From Brugia malayi (lineage: Eukaryota; Nematoda; Chromadorea; Rhabditida; Onchocercidae): 64,000 bases of DNA. Positions 14,301-26,914 of this stretch are shown here, piece after piece. The translations under genes were made by a program, and so were the position numbers. Where the stretch lies: assembly GCF_000002995.4 (NCBI RefSeq), contig NW_025062479.1:10645721-10709720 (forward strand), given 5' to 3'. Below the pieces are notes generated by a model that did not search any database, was not told the origin of the DNA, and worked only from the letters and a program-made list of their open reading frames with translations. Within the stretch, counting starts at the first letter, position 1, and the number at the start of each line of letters is the position of its first letter.

Positions 14301-15009
14301 AAGGTATCAGAAGTGGGCAGAACAGTGGCAGCAGTACCAAGTTGCTCAGGTTTGTTTGGGTATTCGAAGTTAGAAGCATTTGTCACCAGTTTAAAATGTG
14401 ATATTCCATAAAATTGAGATGATTTTCAGTCACCGAACCCTCAAGATCCATTGGTAATGCAGCTTATCTCTCAAAACAAAGAATTGGAAGAACAGTTAGA
14501 ACGCGGTTGGCAAATGTACGATTCTCAAGGAGTGTCGTTAGTAGCCGCTTTAACAGAGATCGAAGAAGCAAAAACAAAAATTCGTGTTCTCGAAGGACAG
14601 ATCGCTCAGACGGTTTTGGATCATTCCTACAAACAAATGAATTCCACAGAGGTTTTTTTTTTTAAGTATAAATTTTACTATAGTTACTACCACAATAATG
14701 GATATTATCCTTTATTACGTAAGCAAATGAACTTAAGAAAACAAGGAAGATGGAGGAAACTGAATTATTGCTCCCATTACATACTTCGACTTTCTTTTAC
14801 ATACTTAGATTTATTTCAAGGTAAAATTTTGTATATTTCTTGTTTCTGCATTACAGATAGTAAATGATGACGAAGTGGCAGTGTTGAGAAAAGAGCAAGA
14901 AGATTTGTTGGTATTACTTGCTGATCAGGATGCTAAGATACTTGAATACAGGCGAAAATTGACAGAACTGGGGCAAGCAGTTACAGATGACGAAGATACT
15001 GATGCATAG
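8394..15009 (+). CDS. uso-1: General vesicular transport factor p115 / USO1 (Golgi tethering factor)
   Basis: 19 exons: 8394-8552, 8948-9089, 9178-9283, 9580-9700, 9901-10030, 10117-10201, 10496-10701, 11351-11510, 11694-11814, 12055-12153, 12331-12468, 12538-12676, 12803-12914, 12999-13183, 13564-13730, 13861-13970, 14271-14349, 14430-14651, 14857-15009; 877 residues (human USO1 is about 960). The N-terminus [10 protein letters not shown] and blocks such as [13 protein letters not shown] and [11 protein letters not shown] match the p115 armadillo head (about 1-610). Residues about 640-865 form a coiled-coil tail, and the protein ends in the acidic cluster TDDEDTDA typical of the family. Family role: tethers COPI/COPII vesicles at the cis-Golgi with GM130, giantin and Rab1. 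The third exon needs an atypical acceptor (GTTTAAG at 9177); the better-looking one at 9147 leads to a stop. Polyadenylation signal AATAAA at 15341. Confidence 0.94.
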
Positions 15010-15340
15010 TGATTTATGTTTTGTAAATCTGCCTTTTATAGTAGGAAAAATTTCGGAAGATGAATTAATTTATTTGAGAAATATTTTCGGTATTTCTTGT
15101 AGGACTTAATGATTTCAATGACATGTCTACATTCCACATGTTTTATCTGTGATAAACAGTAACAAGAGCTCATATAGTGAAGGTTTTGGAACTTCCCATT
15201 AATTTATCTTGGCATTCTTTTTAAAAGTCTTCTGTTATTCCGATATGCTATATATTACTTTTAAATGAATGATTGCTTTGAATTGCATACAGCAATCATT
15301 ACCAAATAACTATAATTTGATGTTTCAGGTTTTTCTATAT

Positions 15341-15346
15341 AATAAA
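15341..15346 (+). terminator. Candidate polyadenylation signal of USO1
   Basis: AATAAA lies about 330 nt after the USO1 stop codon, the first canonical hexamer noticed downstream. Confidence 0.45.
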
Positions 15347-16362
15347 ATTATCTTTAATATGAATGTAAAAAACAGTAACATTGACATCTTCCTAAGTTTA
15401 ATGATTATCATCTTAACTTATAACTAATTCGCTAGAACTAGCAAAATCTTAAGATTCAAGAGAGACATTTAAGATATTTTGTTGCAAGTAAGAAGCACAT
15501 CTGATGCCACTTAAAAGAAACTAATTATAAGGTAACACTGATATAATCTGAAGTATTTTGAACTGAATGAATTGCATACAGTAATTTGTGAAAAAGGATG
15601 TATTATAATACGGATGGAGAAAGGGAATATCCTTATCACGATGCATGATTTGCTTATTATTTTTATTCTTTTTATTTCCTCCTAGTAGTTCTTATCGTTA
15701 ATTTTCCAACAAATTTATTTATACTTTTAGTGATCATCTGTCTAGGAGTTAAAATTGAAGTTGACGATAACTCTAGATGTAAGTTTCGCAGCATATTCCA
15801 TAGCTCACTATTCGGAAATTCATGAGATGTCAATGCAGATTTAAGGGACATATGACACGTACAACTGCTCGTACGCTTACCAACTAATCATTGAAATCTT
15901 TAGTAACAAAGACGGACTCACTTGTTACGATGCAGAATAAAAAATCAGAACAAAACCATTAATGTTATAATTACATGGAATGCAAAAATTCTGACTGAAA
16001 CTTAAAATCCCCGATAACCCGACATTGATATACATTCTTATCCCATTAAAATAACCATATATTTCTCTCTAATTTTTTCAATTTTGGTACTTTTCATCTC
16101 ATATTTTCAATGTCCAAAATCGACAATTTCAAATCACATTAATATATCCAAAATGAACTTTCGAAAGCTGTGGCAGTAAGCCAAATGTAAACTGCATTAT
16201 ATAACCTTGAGATAATAATAAATAAAAATAGTATCAGGTCTAATTTTTTCGTATCTTTTTCCACTTCAAGAAAAGTCAAATTAATCGGGATATAATGGAA
16301 ATCCATTTTATTACTAGAATCATTTTCAGAACAATGGCATGAAGCATGAAGTAACTATTTAT
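15347..16362. other. Gene-free convergent spacer
   Basis: Sequence between the 3' ends of USO1 (plus) and the 99-residue gene (minus). It is AT-rich with stops in all frames; I see no gene, RNA or repeat here beyond the presumed 3' UTRs. Confidence 0.6.
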
Positions 16363-17383
16363 TTATTTACTCGATTTCGATCCTGATGAACGTAACATTC
16401 GTTCGAGAAATTTCTTATTCGTTTTTAAACAGCTTGGCTTTTTCCTGAAATAATTCTCTCACTTATACTCAGCTGTATTTCGCGTATTTGGGATTATTGC
16501 CCGTTATGCCACTTCTAAGACATCAATGAATCAATATAAAGCAAAAGTCAAAAGCTTAAGGGTTTCGTTTATTTTTAATGAATTAACTTTTTTCTTTTAT
16601 TTTTTTGGACACTTCTAGACTCTTATGTACTTTGACATGATTACACAATTAGGTGGTACTTAATCTCTAGTAGGTATTTTGTCGCCTGATTATTTTGGAA
16701 TTAATGGTATAGTTAGTTTATTTTTAATGAATATAGTTAGGTTTTGACGTATTCTGTCATTATTCATGTTTAAATATAGTTAAATATGAGAATTTGTTGT
16801 TGTCATGTATTTTTATTGGGGTTCTTCTTTTATATTTTCAGTTTTTTAAATATATTCATAATTATTTCGTTATAAATGATAGAACTTACGGTAAAGTTTT
16901 CTATATTGACACAGGGTTGCACGGAAGACAGGTATTTTGTTGGGGGGAGGGGAGGGAGGTTTGTTATTATTAATTTCGTAGTAAATTGTTCAGTTTTAAT
17001 TGATATATACTCAGGCTTATGGTATGTCAATTGATTATTGGCGATTTTTAGAACGATGTTTCTGTGCAAAATATTTTATTTTCTGCTTTTGACACTTATT
17101 TTGAATACATTCTGGTGCATGAGTAAAATAAAACACGTCAATATAAATATTTAAACGAAACATACCAGCCCTGTGGTCCAGTTATTTCGTAGCGACGAAT
17201 ACCCAACATAGCATCCTTAAGAATCTCTTCTCGAGCTTTCTTTTCTAATTCAGATAGGCCACTCTTATGCGTTTCAGTATTAGACAGTTGTACTTCCGCG
17301 GTTACCATATTTATATTTTTTCTCACTTTGATAATCAGCTTATCCAGTTGACGGAGTTTGGACCGATTAGCTGTTTCATTCAT
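16363..17383 (-). CDS. Small conserved-looking hypothetical protein, 99 aa, two exons
   Basis: Exon 1 is 17383-17166 and exon 2 is 16444-16363. Exon 1 starts with MNETANRSKL and ends in a consensus donor (G|GTATGT). Exon 2 begins after TTATTTCAG, and the joined codon TGG keeps frame to a TAA: 218 + 82 = 300 nt. A splice acceptor (ATAATTCAG) sits 13 nt before the ATG, suitable for trans-splicing. The protein is hydrophilic: a helical, charged N-terminal half (residues about 8-60), then RRYEITGPQGW, then a basic Lys/Ser-rich tail (FLERMLRSSGSKSS). It has no signal peptide, membrane segment or cysteine motif. AATAAA overlaps the stop (16358-16363). It lies about 1.5 kb downstream of IQSEC on the same strand, so the two could form an operon, although the gap is long. 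I do not recognise the family; the clean splice signals and frame make a real gene likely. Confidence 0.6.
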
Positions 17384-18863
17384 TGATTAGAACTTCCTGA
17401 ATTATTATTTCGCACAATACCGTTACTACCCGACAATCACTGTTTAAAGTCTCAGAATCTTGTTTAAAATCTCAAAATTCCTATTCATCTACTTACTTTT
17501 TGTGTCCCACTGCTGGATCCTATAGTGTCCCAAAACAAACTAATTCCCAGTATGTTCCACTATCACCGATCATATAAAACCCATTCAGAACTGAGACAAA
17601 TTGCTCGTGCATGATACAAGTTAGACCTAACTTTCTGCCATTTCTACAGAGCAATAAACTATGAAACACCAGGTCATAAAACCTTTATTAAAAACTGATC
17701 AGAATTACGGAGGGCACAAAATGACGTGAAAGACAATTCCAAAAAAAGGTGGGACAAGGAATTAAGGGCATGAATTCATAGTTCCAGTTAGGGAGCGTCC
17801 ACAAAATTTTCTGCTTCATAGGTGCTTACAGTAAATAAAAAACACGACAGTATAACATTTCTCTAATTTTTGCACATAATGTTCTACAGGAAACAATAAT
17901 TACATTATAAAATCACATAGTGCAAAGAACATTTTGCACATACTTCTCATAAAACAAAAATTTCGGCAAAAAAGTGAGTCGTAATCGCCAAGTAGATACA
18001 TATACATTATGTTTCAATAATTTCATGAAAAACAAGCATATTACAAGTGATAAAAAAACTATCACAACCATGCTAATTTTAAAGAAAAGGGATAAACATG
18101 TGACACACTACCGATATACAACACGGAACATGAATAGCCACAGCCAAAAGACAGATGGTAATGGCTAGTCGTATCTGGCTAATTCCAAAACATCACTGAT
18201 CTGAACAAAAAAAGTTAAAAAAAAAAAAAAAAAACAGGAACGCGAGACCCAAGCAATCACAGAAGAATAATGTACGACTATAGCTGAATTACTCCAAAAG
18301 AGAGAAAAAATAAGGTAGGAAGAAAGTTAATTAATCTGTAAAATAAACAAATATTAGCACCTCCAAGAACAGACTAAAACACACCATAAAGAAAAGAACC
18401 AAACAAACAACTGATAGGGAAAAAAGTTGCAAGAAATTGATTTGTGCTCGAAAACATTCTAAATATACAACAAATTTAACGGATTTGGCAGCTTAAACAA
18501 AAGTTGTTTCTCAAGAATTTAATTTAACACGATCAAAATGAGCGATTTTGAAGTCAGTACTGAAAATGTGACCTAACTTGATATTTCTGGAAAACTATGC
18601 TTGGCATATTTAGGAATGAAAACAACAAATGAACGAGCATAAATAGACAAGATCTCTGCAGTATGCGTCTTATTAACAAAAAAAGAAAGAAAGAAAAAAA
18701 GAAAAAAAAAAAAAAACTTCAGGATTATTAAAGCTAAAAACGGCATCATAGGATGTAAAATATAAATAAATGGTTTGGATCTCCAAAGAGTGAAATCAGA
18801 ATCAACATAGTCTGCTTACGCTAAAACAGTCACTTTTTTTAGACAAAATTTCAAACTTCCTTT
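17384..18863. other. Spacer between IQSEC and the 99-aa gene
   Basis: 1.5 kb, A-rich on the plus strand, with poly(A) runs at about 18218-18235 and 18697-18716. It presumably holds the IQSEC 3' UTR. Short plus-strand ORFs here are low-complexity and lack splice or family support. Confidence 0.55.
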
Positions 18864-21800
18864 TCATATAGCAGCTTCCAAACGTTTCGAAGAGTAGAAA
18901 GGTGTTACGGATGAGAGACCTGAGTGAGAAAACGACTCACAACTTTCGTCAATAACTCCACTATCGAATGAATTAAAACTAAGACGACGTATGGAAGATA
19001 AATTTAAAGCTTGCTGGGGTGTGTTGGGTGATGTATTAACGATGCTGTTCGACGTATTGCCTTCTATCTCGGATAAACCCGAATCTCGTTCACGTGGTCC
19101 GTCGCTACGACTAATCAACGAATGCTTGTCCAATTCGCCATCAATCCTTACTGCTTCCATTTCCGCACACTCGGCTACTGACTCTTTTACATCTGCCACA
19201 AACCGATGTCTAAAAGTTCCAGAAAAACCACTGATACAAGAAAGGACTCAAAAGCTATTCCTCATCTTATCCACTTCATGCACGAAAAACAGCAGTTTCT
19301 CTCACCTGTCGTCATCATTTTTCGAGTTGAAAAAAATTTCCTGTCCGTCAGGTAGTGTGATCATAATGCCATAATCGTAAAAAGAAGTCTCAAACATGCT
19401 AACACGTACTCCAAGAAGCATCATCCACGTGCGCAACACGTACTGGCAACATGATTTTCTCTTTGAAGCCATTTTTGCAATCTACAACAACCGAATATTT
19501 CAGAAAGTTACAACTACCCAAACTTTATTCTTCCGTAAAATGCTTTACTTGAAAATATCTTTTCGAACTATAAGAAATGTTTCCTAGAAAAATATCAGCA
19601 TTAAATTACTAAAAATTCAGATGTTAAAAATTTACCAACAAAAGGTCGTTGAACAAAAAAACTTCGCGTTGATGAGCATTGGATGGTTGTCGCTTATTAC
19701 GATCGATAATCTGGTTCAAACGGCAGTAACAAACAAGCCGACGATGTGGTTCGACCAAGTTCTAAAAATTATATTATCAGGATGCTGAACATATGCCTAA
19801 CCAATAAAACTGTGAACATATTAATCAAATTTTAAAACTGAATTATCCAACTTACTGGTTTCTCCTTACCAACCATACTTTGATCAACCACTATAACTTG
19901 CGATACATGATCTGACCCAGCGCTAAATGGCGAATCACGAATACGGCGGTAAATCCGAACCAATAGTGATCTTACAAATTGGATAACAAAATGAAAAGTT
20001 ATATTGAGAAAACAGATTCAAGTTAGGAAAAATAATATTTTGTCAGGCATATGCTTATCTATCAACTTGTTTCAATAAATGAAAACTAATACATAACATC
20101 ATTAGAAAAAAATCAAAGAAAGGGAACCTGTCAATGTCGTATCCTCCATCAATTCCACGTAAGTTATTGATGAAATCTCCCACTTTCATTTTCAGTGATG
20201 GTTTGATATTAGGCGAATGAAGATCTGTGTTCAGCATAACAATGGCAAATGCCAGGATGAATATTGTGTCTCCACTGTGAAAAAGTGTAACCTTGTCGGG
20301 ATTGCATACGGCATATCGTGCCGAAAATACCTACAATGAGTTATAATGATAATAAATTTTAATGAAATGTTTTAATGAAATATAAGAAAAAAAAAAAAAC
20401 CGTATGATCCAATATTTTTATAATTCAAAATAAGCACAGGTGAAAAAAAAAAAAAAAAAAACTACCTCAAACTGTTGGAATTTTCAACAGCAACTGATTA
20501 CTTTGTTCAGTGTATTTGTTGAAGAGCGATACGATGCATCAGAAATGAACAAATTCTCTTCATGAATGGTGATCATGATTGAATCATGTTTTATCTTTTC
20601 ATTCACTGTTAACAATATTTTTTAAACAATTTCGCAAAACAAAGAAAAACTGGTTACAAACCTGCATAATTCTCTCGATTTTCTGCGCTTCTCCTGGAAG
20701 GCGAAAAAACGAAAGCGTGTGCCTAAGAGCAATATCCACTTCCATCCCATGTAAATCAATTTGATCAACGAAATGACTAAAAGTGATAATTGAGGGGAAA
20801 ATAGAAAATGTAAAGTTTGATGATAATTGATATTTTTAAAATCGCTCAGCAGGATTTACTTATATCCCTCGGCAACATTTGACAATATCCACTTTAATTC
20901 AAGTATATTCAACGCACAAATCAAAAAATTTTGTGACTTCATCTTTCAAATTTAGATCACTTCAACCTACTTTTCGAAGCTTTTCGGTTGAAAAAGTCAA
21001 GGGGATTACTTACTAAACATCAAAAGATAGATGTTAACCATCCCTGAGAACAGAGGACTGAAAGATGTTAACCATACCTGAGAACAGAGGACTGAAAAGG
21101 ATTGTGCAAGTGTCCAATGTATTCACCAATCATTTGTTTACTTAAACCTCGACGATGCAATAACAAATTAGCAATAGCGAGAGAACTGTCTTCAACAAAA
21201 CCCCACTCAATGAGATATTGCACACCACGCGTAGGTTTCCTGTAATTCAAATATTTTTCTGTAATACCCTAATTCGAACTTAACAACGAGATATATGCAT
21301 CCAATATTAATATTTATATATTACTAATATTCTACGAACTAAGCCTCTCTTTCTCTATTTCCTTTCAAAAATTATTTTCAGAGCATAAAACTTACTTATT
21401 AAAGAAATTAAGCGCTATTCTGTACTGACGTCTTCTTCGCTGATCTGGTACTGCATGAGCATTCGATGAAATGCTACAAACAAATGCACCTTAGATAGAT
21501 GAGGAAATTAACAACAATAACTTTTGAGATTTCGCAGTAATAGTCAAAAATTGCAGATATCAGTTCATCTTTCTTCGAGTCAAGAAGTTATCTCCGACTG
21601 TGAATAATTCCTACAGCCTATTTAGTTGATAAAAGCTCCTTACTATTCAATTTTTGGTATTCAAGAGAACTGATGATTTGGTATCCAAAACAAATCACCA
21701 ATTCTAGCTCCATCTTCTGAGGAATTATTTCCCAGAAGTAAAAGAGTACCATGATTATTCAATAATTCTGACAGAAACAAAAATGAATCTTGATCTTCCT

Positions 21801-22834
21801 AGCAAAAGCAGTTTTTCAATTAAAATCTTGTTTTTTTTTTTTTAGACAAACATTAACCTGACTGCCTGAGATGGTGTTGCATGTTTGTCGAGACGAGGAA
21901 GAGAATTTGAATGACTGCTACGTCCGGTAACTGCTGATGAACGGGGAAGCCAAACATGTGATGCTGGATGTGCCATATTTGTCACGATCCTAAATCGAAA
22001 AAAAATCGTCTTATATGTCTTTCCTGATTAATTTTCAATTTCATCCTTATCCTTCATAAGAAAAGTTTCTTTAGGAATTATGTAAACAAACCTTCTTTGG
22101 GAAAGTCGAGGCGACAAACATTCCACTGCAGAACGATGAAGTGAGTTACTGTCAAATCTGGCGCTTCCAATATTTTCTGCAACCGCCAGCGGTACTTTAC
22201 AACCTCGTTCCGGTACAGGTATCTTAATGCGTGAAGATGGATTCTTTGACCTAAAACATGAGCAAGAATTCAGGAAAAAATCTAAATCGGCAGTCGACAA
22301 CGACGCTTGCGAGCCGTTGATGAAAGTTTCTATTTATAGTTTGGGAAATATCAAAATTAAAGTACATACGTACCTAACTGGTATAATGGAAGGTCGATCA
22401 AGACATGCTAGAGCACTAGATGCAACCAAAGATGTATCATGCTTCAAAACATCATTATATCTCTGCCTGTCATCATTTTTGGAATACACTGCATTATTTT
22501 GGATTGGTAATACGAGATGTTTCCACTGCTTCAATAAACAAGACTGACGAAATGCTCGCTGTATTCGTGTAGCAGCTGTATGAGCGCGCAGACGGCCACC
22601 ATACCGACGTTCCAACACCTAAAAAAGCTGCAGTAATGTAGTCATAACGATGGAATACAATTAAATGAAATATATGCATGCAATAATATATAAATTCCAA
22701 CTGTCATGAAATTTTTAGCATGGTAAGGGAAATCTCTCCCTTACCTGGAGTTGCCGACGACAGAGCTCATCCGAAATTTCATAGCTCGTAAGCGCACGAA
22801 CCGATATGGTTGGACCACGCCACTCGCTCAACAT
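18864..22834 (-). CDS. IQSEC: IQSEC/BRAG-family Arf guanine nucleotide exchange factor (IQ-Sec7-PH)
   Basis: 12 exons: 22834-22745, 22618-22374, 22250-22092, 21989-21858, 21473-21396, 21239-21078, 20776-20662, 20330-20128, 19970-19856, 19761-19636, 19481-19306, 19209-18864; 1947 nt, 648 residues. IQ motif at about 45-60 (TRIQRAFRQ); Ser-rich linker; Sec7 domain at about 225-410 ([43 protein letters not shown]); PH domain at about 415-545 ([17 protein letters not shown]); Ser/Thr-rich tail to residue 648. The catalytic glutamic finger is Glu318 in PGEAQK. Family role: activates Arf6/Arf1 at the plasma membrane and synapses, with calmodulin binding at the IQ motif. The order IQ-Sec7-PH and the pre-Sec7 segment separate it from cytohesins. 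The start ATG follows an upstream TTATTAG acceptor. The donor of exon 6 lies in a 34-bp tandem duplication (21030-21097). Confidence 0.93.
21030..21097. repeat. IQSEC: 34-bp tandem duplication across an IQSEC splice donor
   Basis: Two adjacent 34-bp copies (21030-21063 and 21064-21097) differ at one base, 21042 C versus 21076 A. On the minus strand the second copy carries the end of exon 6 and its donor CTCAG|GTATGG. The first copy, now in the intron, reads CTCAGGGATGG, so the duplicated donor GT has become GG. Confidence 0.95.
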
Positions 22835-24635
22835 TCATCAACCCAATATTCTAATAATATTTCTTAATAGCAGCGGTAATTCAATTATGATTTAACACAA
22901 TAAATACATATACATGTGCACTATTCTGCAGCTAAGATTAATGCTCGGAAAAGTTCATAAGTCTCGAAACTTCATAAGTCTCAAGTTCATCGCTGATAAT
23001 CTTTTTTAGGATAAAAAATGTAATTCCAAATGCGAACATCTCTAATTCGAAATACGTAAACGATAATTGATGATCGAAAAAATAACACCCCACTATTTAA
23101 TAAACAATAAAAGAATTATGCACTTAACGATAACAGCGAACCTTTATCAATAATTTAGCTGTTACGAATGGAAACCATTTCTATTGATGATGAATCTTGC
23201 AAAAATCAATGTAGGCATAACAATAATAGCGAACAAATTTTTGATATAACACGTGACTTAGAATGGAACTCAATCCTCTTTTTTCTTTTGTTTTTGAGGA
23301 AATTCTTAATTAAAAAGATTTCATAGATCGATTGCAACCATTAGATCTATGCTGATGGTAGCAGAAAAACATATGACATTTATTACATGTGTACAGTATC
23401 AGCTCCATATGTGTGGTATTTGTTGTATCGGTCTGTTTATCTATCTATCCATCTATCTGTCTGCTTGTCTATTCATCCATCTAGCTATCTATCCATATGT
23501 AATATCCAACAAATAAATTTGATAAATGTTGCATATATATTTCCTTTTTGTAAATGCAGTAAAAGATTTGTATTTATTGAATATATTCAAAAATTTATTC
23601 GGTATTGATGGGATGTAAATTTGTCATAATGTAAAAATTTACTGCAAAAAATTTTCATATATTTTAAAAAAACAAAAAATTAAATTTTAAATAGTTTGTG
23701 AATTATTTGTTTGATTGAAAAAAGAAAACCTCACAAGATTAATTTCTTAAATAATCGTAAATGTTTGTTTAATTTAAAATTACGTAACTGTTTTTACAAT
23801 ACATCAAAAAAAGAAAAAAAGAAAGGGGAAAAAAGGGAGACTACAAAGCTAACAATTATTCGATCAATCATTATGTAAATTAATTGTTGAAATATTGCAC
23901 CATACCTATTGCCTAACCTATTGATCTTTTCTTTTATCGTCGATGTCTAGCTTATACATGTTTTGTCTTCTACTCGTTGTCAAGCATAAAAGGCACTCTC
24001 ATCAAAGTCTATTCTATTTTAGCTTATATTTCATGAAAGTATACATGAAATGCTAGAAGTTTTTGCTTAAATTGCTTCCAAAATTTCATTTGGTTTTCCG
24101 GTTCCTTTTCTTTTTCATTTATTCATTTAAGTTTAATTTTAAATTCAATTTAAGTTAAATATGTGTTAGGGTAAACAGTAAAATTTATATTTAAACCGTG
24201 AAACAAAGAAAAGAAGGATCCTTTCAGGATTAGTGAAATTTTTTCTGTTCAGTGTATTTTTGTATTAAAAAGAATTTTTCTGTTTGGAATTTTTTTTTTT
24301 AAGGATATTTCTGGACTGGGGATAGCTGAAAAATGATTATCCTTGATTAGCATAATTCGTTTTTCTTTATTTGTGCGATTTTTTTTTTTTCATTGCATTA
24401 TAATTCATAATTTTTTCGATTTTTGAAGAAAAAATTGGAAAAACTTCAAGAACATTGGATTCAAGTTTGTTTTCGGTATTGTTTATAGGTTTTAACTGTA
24501 TCTTTGGCACTGCTTGGAACATATAGCGCATTTTAATTTTGTTATTCTACTTTTACTATTTCTGTGCTAAATAATACACGTTAGTTTCAACAATTTTCAA
24601 TTTTATCGTTTTATTCAGTATTGAAGTTGTCGTAT
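22835..24635. other. Divergent intergenic region between IQSEC and the mitochondrial release factor
   Basis: 1.8 kb AT-rich spacer that should hold both promoters. It contains a degenerate (ATCT/ATCC/GTCT)n microsatellite at about 23427-23497 and several poly(T) tracts. No gene is seen. Confidence 0.6.
23427..23497. repeat. Degenerate tetranucleotide microsatellite (CTAT/CCAT/CTGT)
   Basis: Interrupted tetranucleotide repeat of the form CTAT-CTATCCAT-CTATCTGT. The apparent ORF across it is only the translation of the repeat. Confidence 0.8.
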
Positions 24636-26606
24636 ATGCTTTCGATACAACGACGATTCTTGAGTCGTTGTGCCGATCTGCTTCGTACAGAAACGGCACG
24701 AACCTATTTTGAAGTTATATTCTCTAAACTGAAAGCACTCCAGAAGGATGGGAAGGACGAATCGAGGATTAATAATTCTGCTTTAGTCACACATTTAGAA
24801 ACCGTAACAACATTGGCTCACAAGTTTTACGATAAATTGGAAATGCTCACTCAGTTAGATTTACTTCTGAAAGGTTCGACTATTTTATAAAATTCCATAT
24901 TCTATGAATATATTCAAAAATAAAAATTTTATTATTTAAAGAGGGAAATGATCCAGAAATCCAAGAAATTGCGAAGTTGGATAGTGAACAATTAACGGAG
25001 GAATTGGATAGTGTTGTTAACAAATTAACCGATGTAGTAATACCTGTTACCGAATACGATTTGCTGAACAACTGTCAGCTAGAAATCACTCCGTTGGTCA
25101 CTACTTAATTATCTTCTTCAAAATTTATTCTTGGAAACATTTTAAGATTTTTATTCTTTCGCTAAAGATTATCTTTTTACGAAAGGACATTACACCTTTC
25201 CCGCTTGATAAACAGACTTATATTAGTGAAACTTCAGTTTAAGTCTTAAATTTTATTCTTGCTATGTGCTCGTAATGATTATAAACTTTACTTTTTTTTT
25301 TTTTTATAGAGGTGTAGGTGGTGTTGAAGCATCTTTATTTGCATCCGAATTAGCTCAAATGTACCATAATTATGCGCAATTTATGAAATGGAAGTGGACA
25401 CCTTATCAAATGGATGTTTCACCATCGGGTTGAGATTCCAAACATTTACAAGTGAAGCCAAGAAAAGAACATTTCAGATCAGTTTACTTGGTTATACTAC
25501 ACTTAGTTAGTTGATGACGTAGCATACATAGTGTTTTTGCAGGAGGCATACGTAGTGCTGTAGTTTTTGTGCGAGGTAATGGAGCATTTCGAACGCTACG
25601 GTATGAAGCCGGTGTTCATCGCGTACAGAGATTCCCGGTAACGGATAAAACACGCATGCATACAAGTACATCCGTTGTAGCCGTCCTTCCGGAACCAGAT
25701 AAGGTTAGGTTTGTTTCGCATTTTTCATTCGTGATGGATTGCAAGATGTCCAGCTTCATTCAGATTTAGTTTTAAATGGTAATGTTTTTATTTTGTAAGT
25801 CTGAATGTAGAAGGCTATACATATAACATATTTTCAGATAGAGGCTTGCGTGACACCGGCTGATGTGAAGGTAGAAACAATGAGAGCTTCGGGTCCTGGT
25901 GGCCAGAACGTCAATCAACGATCCACGGCAGTCCGCTTAACTCATCGTGAAACAGGTGTAACAGTGCATTGTACTGATGAAAGGACGCAATATTCTAATA
26001 TGGAGGTATGACTTTATACCCCATTCTTCTCCTTTTTTACTCATTCATATTACTAATGGCTTCATGATATAATCGTCATCACGTAAATGCAGAGAGAATT
26101 GAACTTTTACTTACAATTGTAATTTCTAGTCCGACACTGAAATGTAACTGTCTCGCTTTCTATATATCATTTAAAGTCCATATATTTTGTTTAGATAGCA
26201 TACAAACGATTAGCTGCTATACTGTTACAACGGAAACTTGATGAAACACAGAAGCAATACTCATCATCCAGAAAACTACAAGTCAGTTATTACAGAAGTA
26301 CTAATACTTTATTTGGTATATGAAAATTAAATTAATACGTCCCAGTATTGTAAATTTCTGACTACTATATGAATATTTTAGATAGGAACTAAGGCACGAG
26401 CCGAAAAAGTGCGAACATACAACTTCAAAGATGATCAAGTCACAGATCATCGTTTGGGTAGAGCTTGGCAAGGTGTTGCAAACGTTATGAAGGGAAATAG
26501 TGTCTTAAATCAGATAATTCAATCTCTGGATGAATTGTCCAAAGCTCAGTACTTGAAAGAAGTCTTGAACGCAGGGGATTGTACTGCAAAACATGCTAGT
26601 TTCTAA
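24636..26606 (+). CDS. MTRF1L: Mitochondrial peptide chain release factor 1 (mtRF1/mtRF1a type)
   Basis: Seven exons: 24636-24873, 24942-25092, 25310-25428, 25543-25703, 25838-26005, 26195-26281, 26382-26606; 382 residues. The N-terminus [17 protein letters not shown] looks like a mitochondrial presequence. Domain order is that of class I release factors: helical domain 1, the [10 protein letters not shown] block at the start of domain 2, codon-recognition motif PVT (201-203) followed by HTST, and the catalytic GGQ (244-246) in SGPGGQNVN, which triggers peptidyl-tRNA hydrolysis. The C-terminus has the conserved KVRTYNF and VTDHR blocks. Family role: reads UAA/UAG on mitochondrial ribosomes. 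Nematode mitochondria use UAA/UAG stops, so this is probably the main mitochondrial release factor. A TTTTATTCAG acceptor lies 17 nt before the ATG. The donor of exon 2 (GTTGGT) was chosen because it alone restores the GVGG frame. Confidence 0.93.
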
Positions 26607-26624
26607 TGTTTAAGTTCAGAAGAC

Positions 26625-26630
26625 AATAAA
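26625..26630 (+). terminator. Candidate polyadenylation signal of the release factor
   Basis: AATAAA about 20 nt after the TAA stop, at a typical nematode distance. Confidence 0.6.
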
Positions 26631-26914
26631 TATTTACATTTGCTTTTATACAGCACTAAAAATTTTTGCCAAGGTGACAAATTTAAAGCGCCATCTACGT
26701 ATTATGGATTATATTTCATTTTATTTCCAGAGGTACAGTAGGCAAAGCTAAGCAAAAGTAGAACAAATAGTTTTTTTTTTTTTTTTTTTTTTTGCAAATC
26801 AGATTTTACAAAATATTGTGAACAAACGGTAATTTAAAGCTGAATCATTGCTTTTTTGGAAACTGACATTCCTACAGATTTGAGTAGTAAGGCCTTTTAA
26901 AGGTAAGGTTTACT

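Noticed and set aside
14652..14867. Extension of the USO1 coiled-coil ORF past 14651
   Set aside because: A donor (GAG|GTTTTT) and a phase-matched acceptor at 14856 give the conserved acidic C-terminus; the intervening frame is AT-rich intron.
18991..19374. 127-codon plus-strand ORF opposite the IQSEC tail
   Set aside because: Antisense to a well-supported exon; its composition mirrors the Ser/Thr-rich coding strand.
22334..22547. Plus-strand ORF opposite IQSEC exon 2
   Set aside because: Shadow of the IQSEC coding strand; no splice or family support.
23387..23608. 73-codon ORF with YLSIHLSVCLSIH repeats
   Set aside because: Direct translation of the tetranucleotide microsatellite.
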